A stretch of 64,000 bases of DNA from CAIQPV01 sp964480365 (GCA_964480365.1 CAYZPM010000019.1:10205-74204), one strand, 5' to 3'. Counted from the stretch's first letter, positions 42,570 through 52,267 are shown. Translations and numbers: made by a program. Notes: generated from the sequence alone by a model not told the origin.

Positions 42570-44861
42570 ATGCATAAAGCTTCACGAGTCTCGCATTCAA
42601 ACCCGTTCCGCCCGTCCCTAGTTTCCGCCGCCGTCGCAGTCGCCTTGCTTTCGGCCTATTCATCCAGCTACGCAGCGGTACCGGTTACCGTCTCAGGCGT
42701 CGTTGCAGGCAGCTATTTCACTCCGCCCGTGATTGGCAACAGTCCTGCAACATCCGCTGCTTCAAGCACGGCAGCTTCGGTTTATGAATATGCCAAGGTA
42801 TGTTTCGATCTCAACAACAACGGTGTTTGTGACACGGGCGAACCCTACACGACCAGCAAGGTCGACGGAACGTTTCTGTTGACCAGCGCTACACCCGGCC
42901 CGCTCGTCGCCGAGATATCCACCATAGCGAACAATGGCGGAAATCCCGTTACTCAACGAACCGTTTTCCGCGTTTCCCAAGCTCAAATTGCTGCCGCTAT
43001 CCCGGCACCATTGAGACCTGCCATTGTCGCAGTCACGCCTCTGTCTACTGAAGTTCTGCTCTCGATGGAAGCGAATGGCACGAGTTTCACGACCGAGAGG
43101 CAAAATCTCGCCACTCGCCTCGGTGTGACGGTCAGTGAGGTATTGAGCAATCCCAACACGGTCACTGATCCAGTCGCCCAGGCCGCGCTGTTGAAAGAAT
43201 CAGTCATCGTGAGCAATCGCTTTGCACTTGCGGCCAAGATGGTTGATCGCGGCGATATTTCTCCGGCTGCGCTGGCTCTAAATTCGGCTACCACCACCCC
43301 GATTGCAATCGATGAAGCCCAGCAAGTGTCGCTGAATATCGAAGGCATTCCGCGTTACGACCATATCTTCGTCATCATGCTGGAAAACAAGGCCACGACT
43401 TCCATCAAAGGTTCTGCTTTCGCGCCGAAAATCAATGCCTACCTGAACGCCGGCAACCAGTTCACCAGCTATTTCGCAACGGGCAACCCAAGTGAGCCTA
43501 ATTACACAGCGCTGGGCGGTGCAGACGACTTCGGTATTACCGACGACAACCAGTGGAACTGCGGCGCCACCGGCGCAAATGCCCCGCAGGATTTGCCTCT
43601 CCCAACCAACACACAGCCAGGCTTGGCAAAATCGCCATTTACCTCACCTTGTGCGCAAGCGACCAATCACAATATCGTCGGTCACCCGAACTTGTTCAAT
43701 GCAATATCGAGTAACGGTTTGACTTGGCGCACCTACAGCGAGTCGATGAACCCCGGCCAAGATTTCCGCACTGACAGCGTGGCCGATGCTGCCGTAACCG
43801 CGACCGACAACGTGTATGCACCCGGCACCTTGGCCGGCAATGCAACCACAATCGGCGATCCTAATCTGGTACTGCCTTTGCCCGCCCAACTGTACAGAAC
43901 CAAGCATCATCCAGGCATGGCTTATCAGAATGTGCGTAGCGCGCCAGAGTTCAATACCAGCAACCGCACCCTGGGTGGCGGTCAATGGGACGCAGCCTTG
44001 CTGAATAGTAAGGACTACACCATACCGGCCAATTACAACATCGATCAGTTCGGTACCGACCTGCAAAGCGGCGATATCGGCAACCTGAACTTTGTGGTAC
44101 CCGACCAGTGTGATGACATGCACGGCATCACGGTAAAAGGTACTGATAGCGTGACCGGCAAGTCTGTCACGGCCAGTGATTGCAGTAGCGTGGCCAACAA
44201 CGTAGCGACTGCAACTGGTGGCAACATCATTGCGCGCGGCGATAATTACACCGATAAAGTTATCCAGAAAATTGAGGCATCGCCAATCTGGCAAAACCAG
44301 AGTAAGCGTGTAGCCATCGTCATCATGTTCGACGAAGGCAATGCGACTTCCGGCTTTAACTCCTGCTGCGGCTGGAATCCGGGTAGCCAGACGGTATCCA
44401 AGCCTCTGATAGAAAATCCAGATGGCACATTCTCGGTTGATACCTCCGTCGCCGGCTACTACCTTGGCAATCGCGGTCACGGGGAAAGTGTGTTTGGCGT
44501 GCTGACCAACCAGCCCAATGCGCCCAAGGGTATTGTCGACAGCGATGCCTACAGCCACTTTTCGTTTAACCGCACACTGCAGGACATGTTCGGTTTGGCC
44601 GATCCTGGCAACGATGGTACGTACATGAATCGCTCCAAGTACACACAAGCTTTCATTGCGGCCAACATTCTCAACTTGCCGGAATACGCCGGTAGTGCGG
44701 ATCCTCATTTTGACTCCGTGCGCCCGATGAATCACGCGTATGTAATCCCGACGGGCTATACAGAGAAACAATCGGCCGACGTGACTACTGCTGCGCAGGT
44801 TGGGCCGGACGCTACACAGACCAATCTCTGGTCGCTTAATGCAGGAGCCGTTCCACAATAA
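42570..44861 (+). CDS. Secreted phosphoesterase (alkaline phosphatase-superfamily type)
   Basis: 763 residues. A signal peptide (about 1-35, ending SYA-AVP), an N-terminal region with an EF-hand-like FDLNNNGVCDTGEP (about 75-90), and a phosphoesterase domain from about residue 265: YDHIFVIMLENKATTS at its start, then IVIMFDEGNATSG and GNRGHGESVFGV for metal and active-site residues. It resembles the PF04185 family (non-haemolytic phospholipase C/acid phosphatase). Substrate unknown; a role in phosphate release from extracellular esters is plausible. Confidence 0.82.
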   Translation: MHKASRVSHSNPFRPSLVSAAVAVALLSAYSSSYAAVPVTVSGVVAGSYFTPPVIGNSPATSAASSTAASVYEYAKVCFDLNNNGVCDTGEPYTTSKVDGTFLLTSATPGPLVAEISTIANNGGNPVTQRTVFRVSQAQIAAAIPAPLRPAIVAVTPLSTEVLLSMEANGTSFTTERQNLATRLGVTVSEVLSNPNTVTDPVAQAALLKESVIVSNRFALAAKMVDRGDISPAALALNSATTTPIAIDEAQQVSLNIEGIPRYDHIFVIMLENKATTSIKGSAFAPKINAYLNAGNQFTSYFATGNPSEPNYTALGGADDFGITDDNQWNCGATGANAPQDLPLPTNTQPGLAKSPFTSPCAQATNHNIVGHPNLFNAISSNGLTWRTYSESMNPGQDFRTDSVADAAVTATDNVYAPGTLAGNATTIGDPNLVLPLPAQLYRTKHHPGMAYQNVRSAPEFNTSNRTLGGGQWDAALLNSKDYTIPANYNIDQFGTDLQSGDIGNLNFVVPDQCDDMHGITVKGTDSVTGKSVTASDCSSVANNVATATGGNIIARGDNYTDKVIQKIEASPIWQNQSKRVAIVIMFDEGNATSGFNSCCGWNPGSQTVSKPLIENPDGTFSVDTSVAGYYLGNRGHGESVFGVLTNQPNAPKGIVDSDAYSHFSFNRTLQDMFGLADPGNDGTYMNRSKYTQAFIAANILNLPEYAGSADPHFDSVRPMNHAYVIPTGYTEKQSADVTTAAQVGPDATQTNLWSLNAGAVPQ

Positions 44862-44971
44862 TGTGCCAAATCCGGCTGCGGCAACGCAGCCGGAGAAGTA
44901 CGCGGTCACAATAATTCGGCAGGGCTAGTCGTAGTTTGATTAGTCCTGCTTTTATGCGTAGATCGGCTTAT

Positions 44972-44986
44972 TTATAATCATTCTCA
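44972..44986. promoter_or_regulatory. Putative Fur-type iron box upstream of the di-haem peroxidase
   Basis: TTATAATCATTCTCA matches 12 of the 14 defined positions of the 7-1-7 Fur consensus TGATAATnATTATCA. It lies 11 bp upstream of the start codon and just ahead of the CAGGGA ribosome binding region, where binding would block expression. Matches of this quality also occur by chance in AT-rich spacers. Confidence 0.4.
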
Positions 44987-44997
44987 GGGAAATCGCC

Positions 44998-46218
44998 ATG
45001 TACCGTAATTTGCCATACCCACATACTCTGCAACTATCGATTCTCATTTTGACAGGAACCCTCTGCGCCGTACCGTTGGTCGCAAACGCCTTGAGTCCTG
45101 CTGCCCAGGTAGGGCAAAAGATGTTCTTCGATACCAATTTGTCGTCTTCAGGAAAGTTGGCCTGCTCCACCTGCCACGACCCCAATAATCATTATGCCCC
45201 ATCCAATAATCTTGCCGTGCAACTCGGTGGCCCCAACATGTCCTCATTCGGCACTCGGGCGGTACCCACGCTGACTTACAAGGATTTCACACCACCCTAC
45301 TCCGATCTGTTCGACAATCCGGACGGCATCAGTGCACCTGGGCCTGGCGGCGGATTTACGCAAGATGGTCGCGCACCGAATCTGGCAGCTCAGGCGCAGA
45401 TACCCATGATGGCACCCATCGAAATGGACAACAGCAGCTTCTCCGACGTGGTCAACAAAATTCAAAATTCGTCCTATGCCAATCTTTTCATCCAGGCCTT
45501 CGGCAGCACTGCGTTCGATGACACCCCAACAGCATTCGCCAATGCGATGACTGCCCTGCAATCGTTTCAGTTGGAGGACACCAGCTTTCACCCATACACC
45601 AGCAAGTACGACCTGTACGCCGCCAACAAGATCGGAGGCACATTAACCGCGTCGGAAGCGCGCGGACTTGCCGTTTTCAGCGATCCGAACAAAGGCAATT
45701 GCTTCTCCTGCCATTACAACGGCGCAGGAATAAACGGCAGCGTGGCACTGTTTACCGATTTTTCCTATGAAGCCATCGGCGTACCGCGCAATAACACTAT
45801 TCCGGCCAATGTCCTGTTTCGCGGCCTTCCGGTTTCCTACGATATGGGAATCTGCAGCCGTTCCGATCATCCGCTGCCTGCGAACGCGCAATATTGTGGC
45901 AAGTTCAAAACGCCAACATTGCGCAATGTGGCAACGCGCAGTGTGTTTTTTCACAATGGACAGATGAAGTCACTAAGCGATGTAATCGGCTTTTACAATA
46001 CCCGCGACACTAATCCCGGGCTGTGGTACCCAACCGTCAATGGCGTGGTGCAAAAATTCAACGACCTGCCGACCATTTATCGCGGCAATATCGATACACA
46101 GATGCCGCTCGATGGCAGAGCACCCGGTAGCCAACCGCCGATGTCGGCTCAGGACATGCTTGATCTGGCTGCGTTCCTTGGAACACTGACCGACGGTTAC
46201 CAACCCCCGCTACAATAA
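44998..46218 (+). CDS. Di-haem cytochrome c peroxidase/MauG family protein
   Basis: 406 residues with a signal peptide (ending about ANA-LSP) and two haem-c motifs, C56-S-T-C59-H60 and C235-F-S-C238-H239, the spacing of bacterial di-haem peroxidases. The later MKSLSDVIGFYNTRD and the PPMSAQDMLDLAAFLGTLTD helix also fit the family. Periplasmic; reduces H2O2 or oxidises a protein cofactor (MauG-like). A possible Fur site precedes it. Confidence 0.88.
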   Translation: MYRNLPYPHTLQLSILILTGTLCAVPLVANALSPAAQVGQKMFFDTNLSSSGKLACSTCHDPNNHYAPSNNLAVQLGGPNMSSFGTRAVPTLTYKDFTPPYSDLFDNPDGISAPGPGGGFTQDGRAPNLAAQAQIPMMAPIEMDNSSFSDVVNKIQNSSYANLFIQAFGSTAFDDTPTAFANAMTALQSFQLEDTSFHPYTSKYDLYAANKIGGTLTASEARGLAVFSDPNKGNCFSCHYNGAGINGSVALFTDFSYEAIGVPRNNTIPANVLFRGLPVSYDMGICSRSDHPLPANAQYCGKFKTPTLRNVATRSVFFHNGQMKSLSDVIGFYNTRDTNPGLWYPTVNGVVQKFNDLPTIYRGNIDTQMPLDGRAPGSQPPMSAQDMLDLAAFLGTLTDGYQPPLQ

Positions 46219-46273
46219 CTTATCAAAACTGTGACGTGCATCCACTAATTGTTAGATTCCACTGAGACATATC

Positions 46274-46921
46274 ATGAAGACAAAACATTTTATTACCGCA
46301 GGACTGATGTGCTTTTCCAGCGCTGCTTTTTGCGCGAATTCAACCGAGCCGGATCAGACAACGCTTACTTCTGCGTTAGAAAATTATCTGCTGCAACAAG
46401 GCAATTTTTGCTTGGGCAAATATGACTGGCCGATCGATCTCACCGAGTCTGATTTTAAAATGGGAACCCGGGACGCATTGCAGATGCCGGTTCTGGAAAA
46501 AATGGGCCTGGTAGAATCAACTTACGTAACCGCGATACGCAAGGTGGACGACACCGAACAGCCCGTTCTCGTCAAGCGCCACGCGCTAACCGATGCCGGG
46601 AAAAAATACTATCTGGCAAAGGATATTCAGACTACCACTTCGAGTGGGGAAAAAATCGTGCATCACGGCGATTTCTGTGCCGCGAAACTGAGCTTGAACA
46701 AAATTGTCCACTGGGATAAACCGGAAATGCATGGTGAATACAAGGAGACAACGGTGGACTACACCTACAAAATTGCTGCGGCGAAGTGGACTCAAGACCC
46801 GGAGATACAGAAAGTATTTCCGATGCTCGCCTACATAGTGAAGGGTGAGGGAACCATGCAGTTGAAACAACGCTTTCGACTCTCTGGAGAATCCTGGATT
46901 GCAGTTAACCCGGAAGAATAA
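46274..46921 (+). CDS. Hypothetical exported protein
   Basis: 215 residues with a signal peptide (MKTKHFITAGLMCFSSAAFC-ANS). No family recognised. Residues 70-115 (MPVLEKMGLVES ... KRHALTDAGKKYYL) look like a winged-helix-style fold, odd for an exported protein. Two cysteines after the signal (GNFCLGK, GDFCAAK) might form a disulfide. It lies 55 bp after the di-haem peroxidase and ends at a strong terminator, so the two may be one operon. Confidence 0.7.
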   Translation: MKTKHFITAGLMCFSSAAFCANSTEPDQTTLTSALENYLLQQGNFCLGKYDWPIDLTESDFKMGTRDALQMPVLEKMGLVESTYVTAIRKVDDTEQPVLVKRHALTDAGKKYYLAKDIQTTTSSGEKIVHHGDFCAAKLSLNKIVHWDKPEMHGEYKETTVDYTYKIAAAKWTQDPEIQKVFPMLAYIVKGEGTMQLKQRFRLSGESWIAVNPEE

Positions 46922-46935
46922 GCAAGTGTTATAAA

Positions 46936-46964
46936 CCCCGCCGCTTGCGGCGGGGTGCTTTATT
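46936..46964 (+). terminator. Intrinsic terminator after the hypothetical exported protein gene
   Basis: Perfect 9-bp stem CCCCGCCGC-TT-GCGGCGGGG followed by TGCTTTATT. It overlaps the end of the convergent oxygenase gene, with which it may be shared. Confidence 0.82.
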
Positions 46965-47878
46965 CATGCCGGTATAAAACGCCTTTCCCGCATCCATTTG
47001 ACGACCACCCATTTCTCGCCCTCATTAACCGCAGCACTGGCGTGTGCGGATTTTGGATCGACCTGGCGCACGCTATTGCCATATTCGAAATAGGCTGAGT
47101 TTCCTTTCTTGGGTGAGACAGACAATCCGACCTCAGGAAAAAATGTTTCTCCTCCGCTCTCGACATCGTTCAAGTAGGTCACCAGCGTGCTGATGCGTTG
47201 CCCACTCCTGACAAGAGATTCTCTATTCGCCGGATTGGAGGGTGCCAGGAAATCGAAATGAGGTGTGTTTTTTGCGCTCGGGCCGTAGTGCAAGACTTGC
47301 AGACCTTCGCCATTTTCTATGGGGCAGTTCATCACTTCGGAAATACGCCGATCCAGCTTGGCAATAAATGGCGTTTCTTCCAGTTCGAAAAACATACCCT
47401 CACTATCCCGGTGGGCGGCGATTTTGTCTTCTCCGGTAAGAAGATCGACCACTGTCGATGGACGCAAGCGGTTACGCGCCAACTCGATCACTCGTTCGCA
47501 TTCTTCTGCGCTCAACACACCGTCGAGCAAAGCAATGACAGGCTGATCCAGACGCAGCAATACCGGTATGTCGCGATCTGCGGTGCGAATGACGGAGCCG
47601 GGGGCAAGGCGCGGGATTTCGTAGCGATATTCAGCCAGCGCGGAATCGATCACGACGGACGCGGTCGGCGGGTCAATTCCTTCGCTACGGGCGTGCCAAA
47701 ATGCATCAACCAGGCCAAGCGCTATACTAGGCTCAAATTTCTGCGCGATCATGCTATTCACAAGATCTTCGACAGTGCAGCCGCGATCGAGGTTATGCAG
47801 TATCCAACCGCTTAGTTCTGGGGAGAAATTAACAGACATGCTCATAGTGCAAGGCATCGTAGCAATATCCCATGACAT
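46964..47878 (-). CDS. 2-oxoglutarate/Fe(II) prolyl 4-hydroxylase-like dioxygenase
   Basis: 304 residues. The C-terminal P4Hc double-stranded beta helix holds the iron facial triad H207-x-D209 (TPHFDFL) and H279 (SAHASAAV), and K289 (GEKWVVVKW) as the 2-oxoglutarate-binding base. The N-terminal third is helical and not recognised. Likely hydroxylates proline or another residue in a protein. Start uncertain: several ATGs (47878, 47857, 47845, 47839) lack a clear ribosome binding site. Convergent with the hypothetical exported protein. Confidence 0.85.
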   Translation of the reverse strand: MSWDIATMPCTMSMSVNFSPELSGWILHNLDRGCTVEDLVNSMIAQKFEPSIALGLVDAFWHARSEGIDPPTASVVIDSALAEYRYEIPRLAPGSVIRTADRDIPVLLRLDQPVIALLDGVLSAEECERVIELARNRLRPSTVVDLLTGEDKIAAHRDSEGMFFELEETPFIAKLDRRISEVMNCPIENGEGLQVLHYGPSAKNTPHFDFLAPSNPANRESLVRSGQRISTLVTYLNDVESGGETFFPEVGLSVSPKKGNSAYFEYGNSVRQVDPKSAHASAAVNEGEKWVVVKWMRERRFIPA

Positions 47879-47939
47879 CTTTGTGACAATGCCATTCCAT
47901 AAATGCTATAACAAACCGCTTGACTCGCACTTTGTGGCT

Positions 47940-48002
47940 TATAACCAGCGACTTGGCTGGCATCTTTTGACAGCCTAGTCGAATGGCTAGTTAGTTCCTC
48001 AG
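47940..48002 (+). repeat. REP-like palindromic element, copy 4
   Basis: Arms ATAACCAGCGACTTG and CCTAGTCGAATGGCTAGT around a variable internal stem GGCTG/CAGCC with an internal loop. Lies in the spacer between the oxygenase and rimO. Confidence 0.75.
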
Positions 48003-48012
48003 AGAAATGTCT

Positions 48013-49350
48013 TCATAAGAGCATATCCGCCCACAGGTCGTGAGTATCGGAATCTGTGATGCGCACACTCACAAAATCGCCAACCTTTAAAGCATGACCG
48101 TTGTCGATGTATACCAGTCCGTCGATCTCCGGCGCGTCCGCTGCGCTACGCGCAATCGCTCCTTCCTCGTCCACGCTGTCCACCAACACCTGCATTGTTT
48201 TGCCCACCTTGCGCGCCAGCCGTCCTGCGCTGATTTCTTCCTGTAGCTCCATCAGGCGCCTCAGCCGTTCTTCCTGCACTTCGGGCGGCACATGATCCGG
48301 CAGTTCGTTGGCAAGCGCGCCTTCCACCGGGGAGTAGGTAAACGCGCCGACGCGGTCGAGTTGCGCTTGTTCGAGAAAGTCGAGCAGCTCTTCGAATTCC
48401 TCCTCCGTCTCGCCGGGAAAGCCGACGATGAAGGTGCTGCGCAGGATGATTTCCGGGCATATGTTGCGCCACTGTCTGATGCGTTGCAGCACGTTCTCGC
48501 TGCTGGCCGGGCGCTGCATCAGTTTGAGGATGCGCGCGTTGGCGTGCTGGAACGGAATGTCGAGGTAGGGCAGGATTTTTCCTGCTGCCATCAGCGGGAT
48601 AACTTCGTCCACACTGGGATAGGGATAGACGTAATGCAAGCGCACCCACACACCCAATTCGCCCATCGCCTGCACCAATTCGGTCATGCGCGTCTTGAGC
48701 GGTTTGCCGCCCCAGAAGCCGGTGCGGTATTTCACGTCCACGCCGTAGGCGCTGGTGTCCTGCGAGATCACCAGCAATTCTTTCACGCCCGCATTCACCA
48801 GGTTCTGCGCTTCCTCCATCACCTCGCCCACCGGCCTGCTCACCAAGTCGCCACGCAGACTCGGAATGATGCAGAAGGTGCAGCGATGGTTGCAGCCTTC
48901 GGAAATTTTTACGTAGGCATAATGTTTGGGCGTGAGGCGAATTCCCTGCGGCGGTACCAGATCAGTATGAGGGTCGTGCGGTTTCGGCAAGAACTGATGC
49001 ACGACCTCCATCACTTCGTCGGTGGCGTGCGGTCCGGTAACTGCCAGCACTTTGGGATGCGCCAGCCGCACCACATCCCCCTTGGCGCCGAGGCAACCGG
49101 TGACGATGACCTTGCCGTTCTCCGCCAGCGCTTCGCCGATGGCGTCCAGCGACTCTTCCACCGCGCTGTCGATGAAGCCGCAGGTGTTGACCACCACCAG
49201 ATCGGCATCGCGGTAGCTGCCGGAAATGAGGTACCCCTCGGCGCGCAGGCGGGTAAGGATATGCTCTGAGTCCACCGTCGCCTTGGGGCAGCCGAGTGAA
49301 ACAAAACCCACCTTGGGAACAGGATTGCGTGGTGTCATAAACAATGTCAC
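48013..49350 (-). CDS. rimO: Ribosomal protein S12 methylthiotransferase RimO
   Basis: 445 residues. UPF0004 N-terminal domain with FVSLGCPKATVDSEH, radical SAM cluster motif CNHRCTFCIIP, and a C-terminal TRAM domain. Adds a methylthio group to Asp89 of ribosomal protein S12. The start may be the second ATG at 49338; no clear Shine-Dalgarno is seen for either. Confidence 0.95.
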   Translation of the reverse strand: MTLFMTPRNPVPKVGFVSLGCPKATVDSEHILTRLRAEGYLISGSYRDADLVVVNTCGFIDSAVEESLDAIGEALAENGKVIVTGCLGAKGDVVRLAHPKVLAVTGPHATDEVMEVVHQFLPKPHDPHTDLVPPQGIRLTPKHYAYVKISEGCNHRCTFCIIPSLRGDLVSRPVGEVMEEAQNLVNAGVKELLVISQDTSAYGVDVKYRTGFWGGKPLKTRMTELVQAMGELGVWVRLHYVYPYPSVDEVIPLMAAGKILPYLDIPFQHANARILKLMQRPASSENVLQRIRQWRNICPEIILRSTFIVGFPGETEEEFEELLDFLEQAQLDRVGAFTYSPVEGALANELPDHVPPEVQEERLRRLMELQEEISAGRLARKVGKTMQVLVDSVDEEGAIARSAADAPEIDGLVYIDNGHALKVGDFVSVRITDSDTHDLWADMLL

Positions 49351-49414
49351 TAAATGAAATTAAATTGATAAAACAGGGCAGGCAAGTTCAACACACCGTT
49401 AACTATTACTCTCC

Positions 49415-50791
49415 CTACTCAGCACCCGTATTTTTAACCGGCTTGGGTAAAACACCCGATTGAGCCATCCACTCCCGAGCCAGTGATTGCGCATTATCGA
49501 TTTGCCTGGGAGACATGCTGGCTTCAACAATTCTTTTGCCTTCCAGAGCGCTCGGCGCCCCCGCTCCCGCCGCGAGGCTGAGCCATTTATACGCTTGCAC
49601 CAAGTCATACGGCACCCCTTGCCCTTTGGCGTACATTAATCCGAGATTGCTCTGTGCCGGCGCATTGCCCTGCTCAGCCGCTTTGCGATACCACACTGCC
49701 GCCTCCTTGTAGTCCTGCTGCACGCCTTGCCCGTTGAAGTATTTCACCCCAAGGTTATTTTGGGCCAGCGCGTTGCCCTGTTCGGCCGCCTTGCGATACC
49801 AAGTCGCTGCCTCCCTATAGTCCTGCTGCACGCCTTGTCCATTGGCGTACATCACCCCCAACGCCAACTGTGCCGATGCATCTCCCCGCTCCGCCACCTT
49901 GCGATACCACGACGCAGCTTCGCCATAATCCTGCTTTACCCCTTTCCCTTCGGAGTACATCATCCCAAGGTTCAACTGCGCCGTGACATTGCCCTGCTCC
50001 GCCGCCTTGCGGTACCACACTGCCGCTTCCTTACCATCCTGCGGTACGCCCTGGGCATTGGCGTACATCGCTCCCAAGCTCAACTGCGCCAACAAATACC
50101 CCCGTTCCGCAGCCTTGCGATACCAGGATATTGCCTCCTTGTAATCCTGCGGTACGCCGCTACCTTTAGCGTACATTACCCCAAGGGCATATTGCTCCGA
50201 TGCATCCCCCTTCTCGGCTACCTTGATATACCACGACGCGGACTCCTTGTAATCCTTGGGCACACCCTGTCCGTTGGCGTACATCTGCGCCAGACTGCGC
50301 TGCGCCGGTACGTTGCCCTGTTCCGCCGCCTTGCGATACCACGACGCCGCTTTCTTTAAATCCTTAGCCGTCCCCTGCCCTTTGGCATACATCTGGGCAA
50401 GGGCATATTGCGCGAGGGCATTACCCTGATCTGCCGCCTTGCGGTACCACAACAAGGACTCGCCGCAGTCCTGTCTCCGCGCCCCTTTTCCTTCACAGTA
50501 CATCGCCCCCAAGTTGAACTGTGCCGTCGCATTCCCCTGCTCTGCCGCTTTGCGATACCACAACATGGCCATCCTGTAGTCCTGCGGCGCTCCCTGTCCC
50601 TCGTGGTACATCTGTCCAAGGCTGAGTTGCGCCGTCGCATCCCCTTTCACCGCAAGCAACCTGAATTCAGTAAATGCAAGCGAGAAATTTCCATTCACGT
50701 AAGCGTCTTGCGCTTCCTTCAAACCCGCCTCTGCTCCTGCGCTAAGCGCAAGCAGAACCATGGTCAGAATTGACCTAAATAAAACCCTCAT
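49415..50791 (-). CDS. Exported Sel1-like repeat protein
   Basis: About 458 residues. A signal peptide (MRVLFRSILTMVLLALSAGAEA) is followed by ten 36-37-residue Sel1 (SLR) units such as GDASAQLALGVMYANGQGV and a short C-terminal tail. SLR proteins are helical scaffolds for protein-protein contact, often in envelope or signalling roles; no enzyme motif is present. The repeats are very uniform (MYANGQGVPQD variants), a sign of recent expansion. The ATG at 50791 is chosen for the signal peptide; ATGs at 50806 and 50866 are alternatives. Confidence 0.85.
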   Translation of the reverse strand: MRVLFRSILTMVLLALSAGAEAGLKEAQDAYVNGNFSLAFTEFRLLAVKGDATAQLSLGQMYHEGQGAPQDYRMAMLWYRKAAEQGNATAQFNLGAMYCEGKGARRQDCGESLLWYRKAADQGNALAQYALAQMYAKGQGTAKDLKKAASWYRKAAEQGNVPAQRSLAQMYANGQGVPKDYKESASWYIKVAEKGDASEQYALGVMYAKGSGVPQDYKEAISWYRKAAERGYLLAQLSLGAMYANAQGVPQDGKEAAVWYRKAAEQGNVTAQLNLGMMYSEGKGVKQDYGEAASWYRKVAERGDASAQLALGVMYANGQGVQQDYREAATWYRKAAEQGNALAQNNLGVKYFNGQGVQQDYKEAAVWYRKAAEQGNAPAQSNLGLMYAKGQGVPYDLVQAYKWLSLAAGAGAPSALEGKRIVEASMSPRQIDNAQSLAREWMAQSGVLPKPVKNTGAE

Positions 50792-51014
50792 CTTTAATTC
50801 ATTCATCGATTTGTTCCACGAAGAAAAATCATCTGCCTTCAGCGCAATACACACTGAAGCCGACAATAACGTGAACCATTTTACATCCTGCCGGAACGAA
50901 GCTGCAGAGTTGTATCAACAAGACGTTGTGTAATGAAATAAGTGACAATGACGCCCAATAAACTCAAGGCATTCATTCGTTTTGAAGCAGTTCGAAACAG
51001 GAAGCTTGCGGCGG

Positions 51015-51043
51015 AACCCCCTCCACCGTGGATGGAGGGGGTT
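51015..51043. terminator. Hairpin after the HU gene
   Basis: A perfect 11-bp stem AACCCCCTCCA/TGGAGGGGGTT with a 7-nt loop, 5 bp after the hupB stop codon. Strong stem, but on the hupB strand the T-run after it is poor. Confidence 0.6.
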
Positions 51044-51047
51044 TGTA

Positions 51048-51332
51048 TTACTTCTTTACGCCGTTAACTGTTGCCTTAAGCGTCGCACCTGCCTTGAATG
51101 CTGGCACCTTGGATGCCTTGATCTTGAGTTCTGCACCGGTCTTGGGGTTACGTCCAATGCGAGCTGCGCGCTTGCGCACTTCGAAAGAACCAAAGCCAAC
51201 CAAAGAAACGGAATCACCCTTCTTCAGCGCGCCGGAAATGATTTCAATGAATGCACCGATAGTGCGATCCGCTTCTGCCTTGCTTGTTTCTGTCTTGCCT
51301 GCCAGAGCTTCGGCCAATTCTTTTCTGTTCAT
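51048..51332 (-). CDS. hupB: DNA-binding protein HU
   Basis: 94 residues, close to the usual 90, with the N-terminal MNRKELAEALAGKTETSKAEA helices, the GFGSFEVRKRAARIGRNPKTG beta-arm block and the C-terminal KVPAFKAGATLKATVNGVKK. A histone-like nucleoid protein that bends DNA. The KK tail and the fold match HU-beta of betaproteobacteria rather than IHF. The 51333-51626 spacer upstream shows no gene. Confidence 0.93.
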   Translation of the reverse strand: MNRKELAEALAGKTETSKAEADRTIGAFIEIISGALKKGDSVSLVGFGSFEVRKRAARIGRNPKTGAELKIKASKVPAFKAGATLKATVNGVKK

Positions 51333-51626
51333 GTAACCCCCTTCGTTGATTTATAAAAAACCCGCGCATCGCGGTATGTGCCACACTAATGAAGCATCAT
51401 CTTTTTGCTGAGGTTGCCAACATCTGCCACTGGCAACTCTTTCGCCATTCCTGATCCCCAATCCAACCCGTCCACCCCATCGGGACGCTCTACCTGCTGA
51501 TTGGCAAAGCCCAATGGTGTTTACTATATCAACAAGTATCAATGCTTGCCAAGCGTCATAGCCCTATTTTGCGATATTTAGCACAATTAATGGCAAGAGA
51601 GCAATTCTTCAAATTCGAAATTCAGC

Positions 51627-52256
51627 CTATTGACCGGGATCATGCTGCTTGGCATTGATGCGTATCAGCGCCTGTAATGCCGCATATACCAACAATACCA
51701 CGACCAAACTGGACAGAAATCCTGCCATCACATCCGCCGGGAAGTGCGCGCCAAGACTGACTCTTGAAACTCCAACCCACAACACAAAGAATACACCCAC
51801 CACGCGCCCCCAGCGGGTAAGAATAGGCCACAAGCTGGCCACAACCAACATGGCAAATGACGAATGCCCACTCGGCAGGCTGTGATGATATTCCGGTTCG
51901 CCGATGATGTGCACAGTACCCAGCGGCAATGCCAGCGGTGGACGCGGGAAGTCAAGCAACGGCTTGAGTGCGCCAATCAACAGGCTATCCAGGTAGTAAG
52001 CAATGCTGAACACTGCAATTACCGCCATCCAGCGGGTGGCTTGGGCCTGATAACGCGTGGAATCCTGTATCGGTGTTTTAACAAAAACAAAAAGCGCAAC
52101 AAGCGCCGTCAATCCGAGATAAATCGGGAAAACCGTATGCTCTCCCAACCCCGTGCCCAGCAGCATGAATTTATCCAGATAGTCTGCCCGAATATCATTA
52201 ATGGCATGGAACAACCAGACGTTAGCGCCGCCCCAGTCATAAAATATTTCTTTCAT
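51627..52256 (-). CDS. PAP2-family membrane phosphatase
   Basis: 209 residues with about five membrane segments. The PAP2 active-site motifs are complete: KPLLDFPRP, PSGHSSF and SRVSLGAHFPADV. Candidate substrates are undecaprenyl pyrophosphate or phosphatidate. The ATG at 52256 is chosen as the start of the first domain helix; the frame is open to 52340 but would overlap the DUF4337 gene. It follows that gene by 11 bp, suggesting co-expression. Confidence 0.87.
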   Translation of the reverse strand: MKEIFYDWGGANVWLFHAINDIRADYLDKFMLLGTGLGEHTVFPIYLGLTALVALFVFVKTPIQDSTRYQAQATRWMAVIAVFSIAYYLDSLLIGALKPLLDFPRPPLALPLGTVHIIGEPEYHHSLPSGHSSFAMLVVASLWPILTRWGRVVGVFFVLWVGVSRVSLGAHFPADVMAGFLSSLVVVLLVYAALQALIRINAKQHDPGQ

Positions 52257-52267
52257 GAAGGTAGTGT

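Noticed and set aside
43644..44909. 421-codon frame antisense to the phosphoesterase
   Set aside because: Long, but fully antisense to a gene with signal peptide and family motifs; its translation shows no domain.
48292..49269. 325-codon frame antisense to rimO
   Set aside because: Shadow of the high-GC rimO coding sequence, with no recognisable domain.
49500..50660. Regularly spaced repeats that could be mistaken for a CRISPR array
   Set aside because: They are 108-111-bp coding units of Sel1 repeats without short identical repeats and unique spacers. No CRISPR array is seen in the window.
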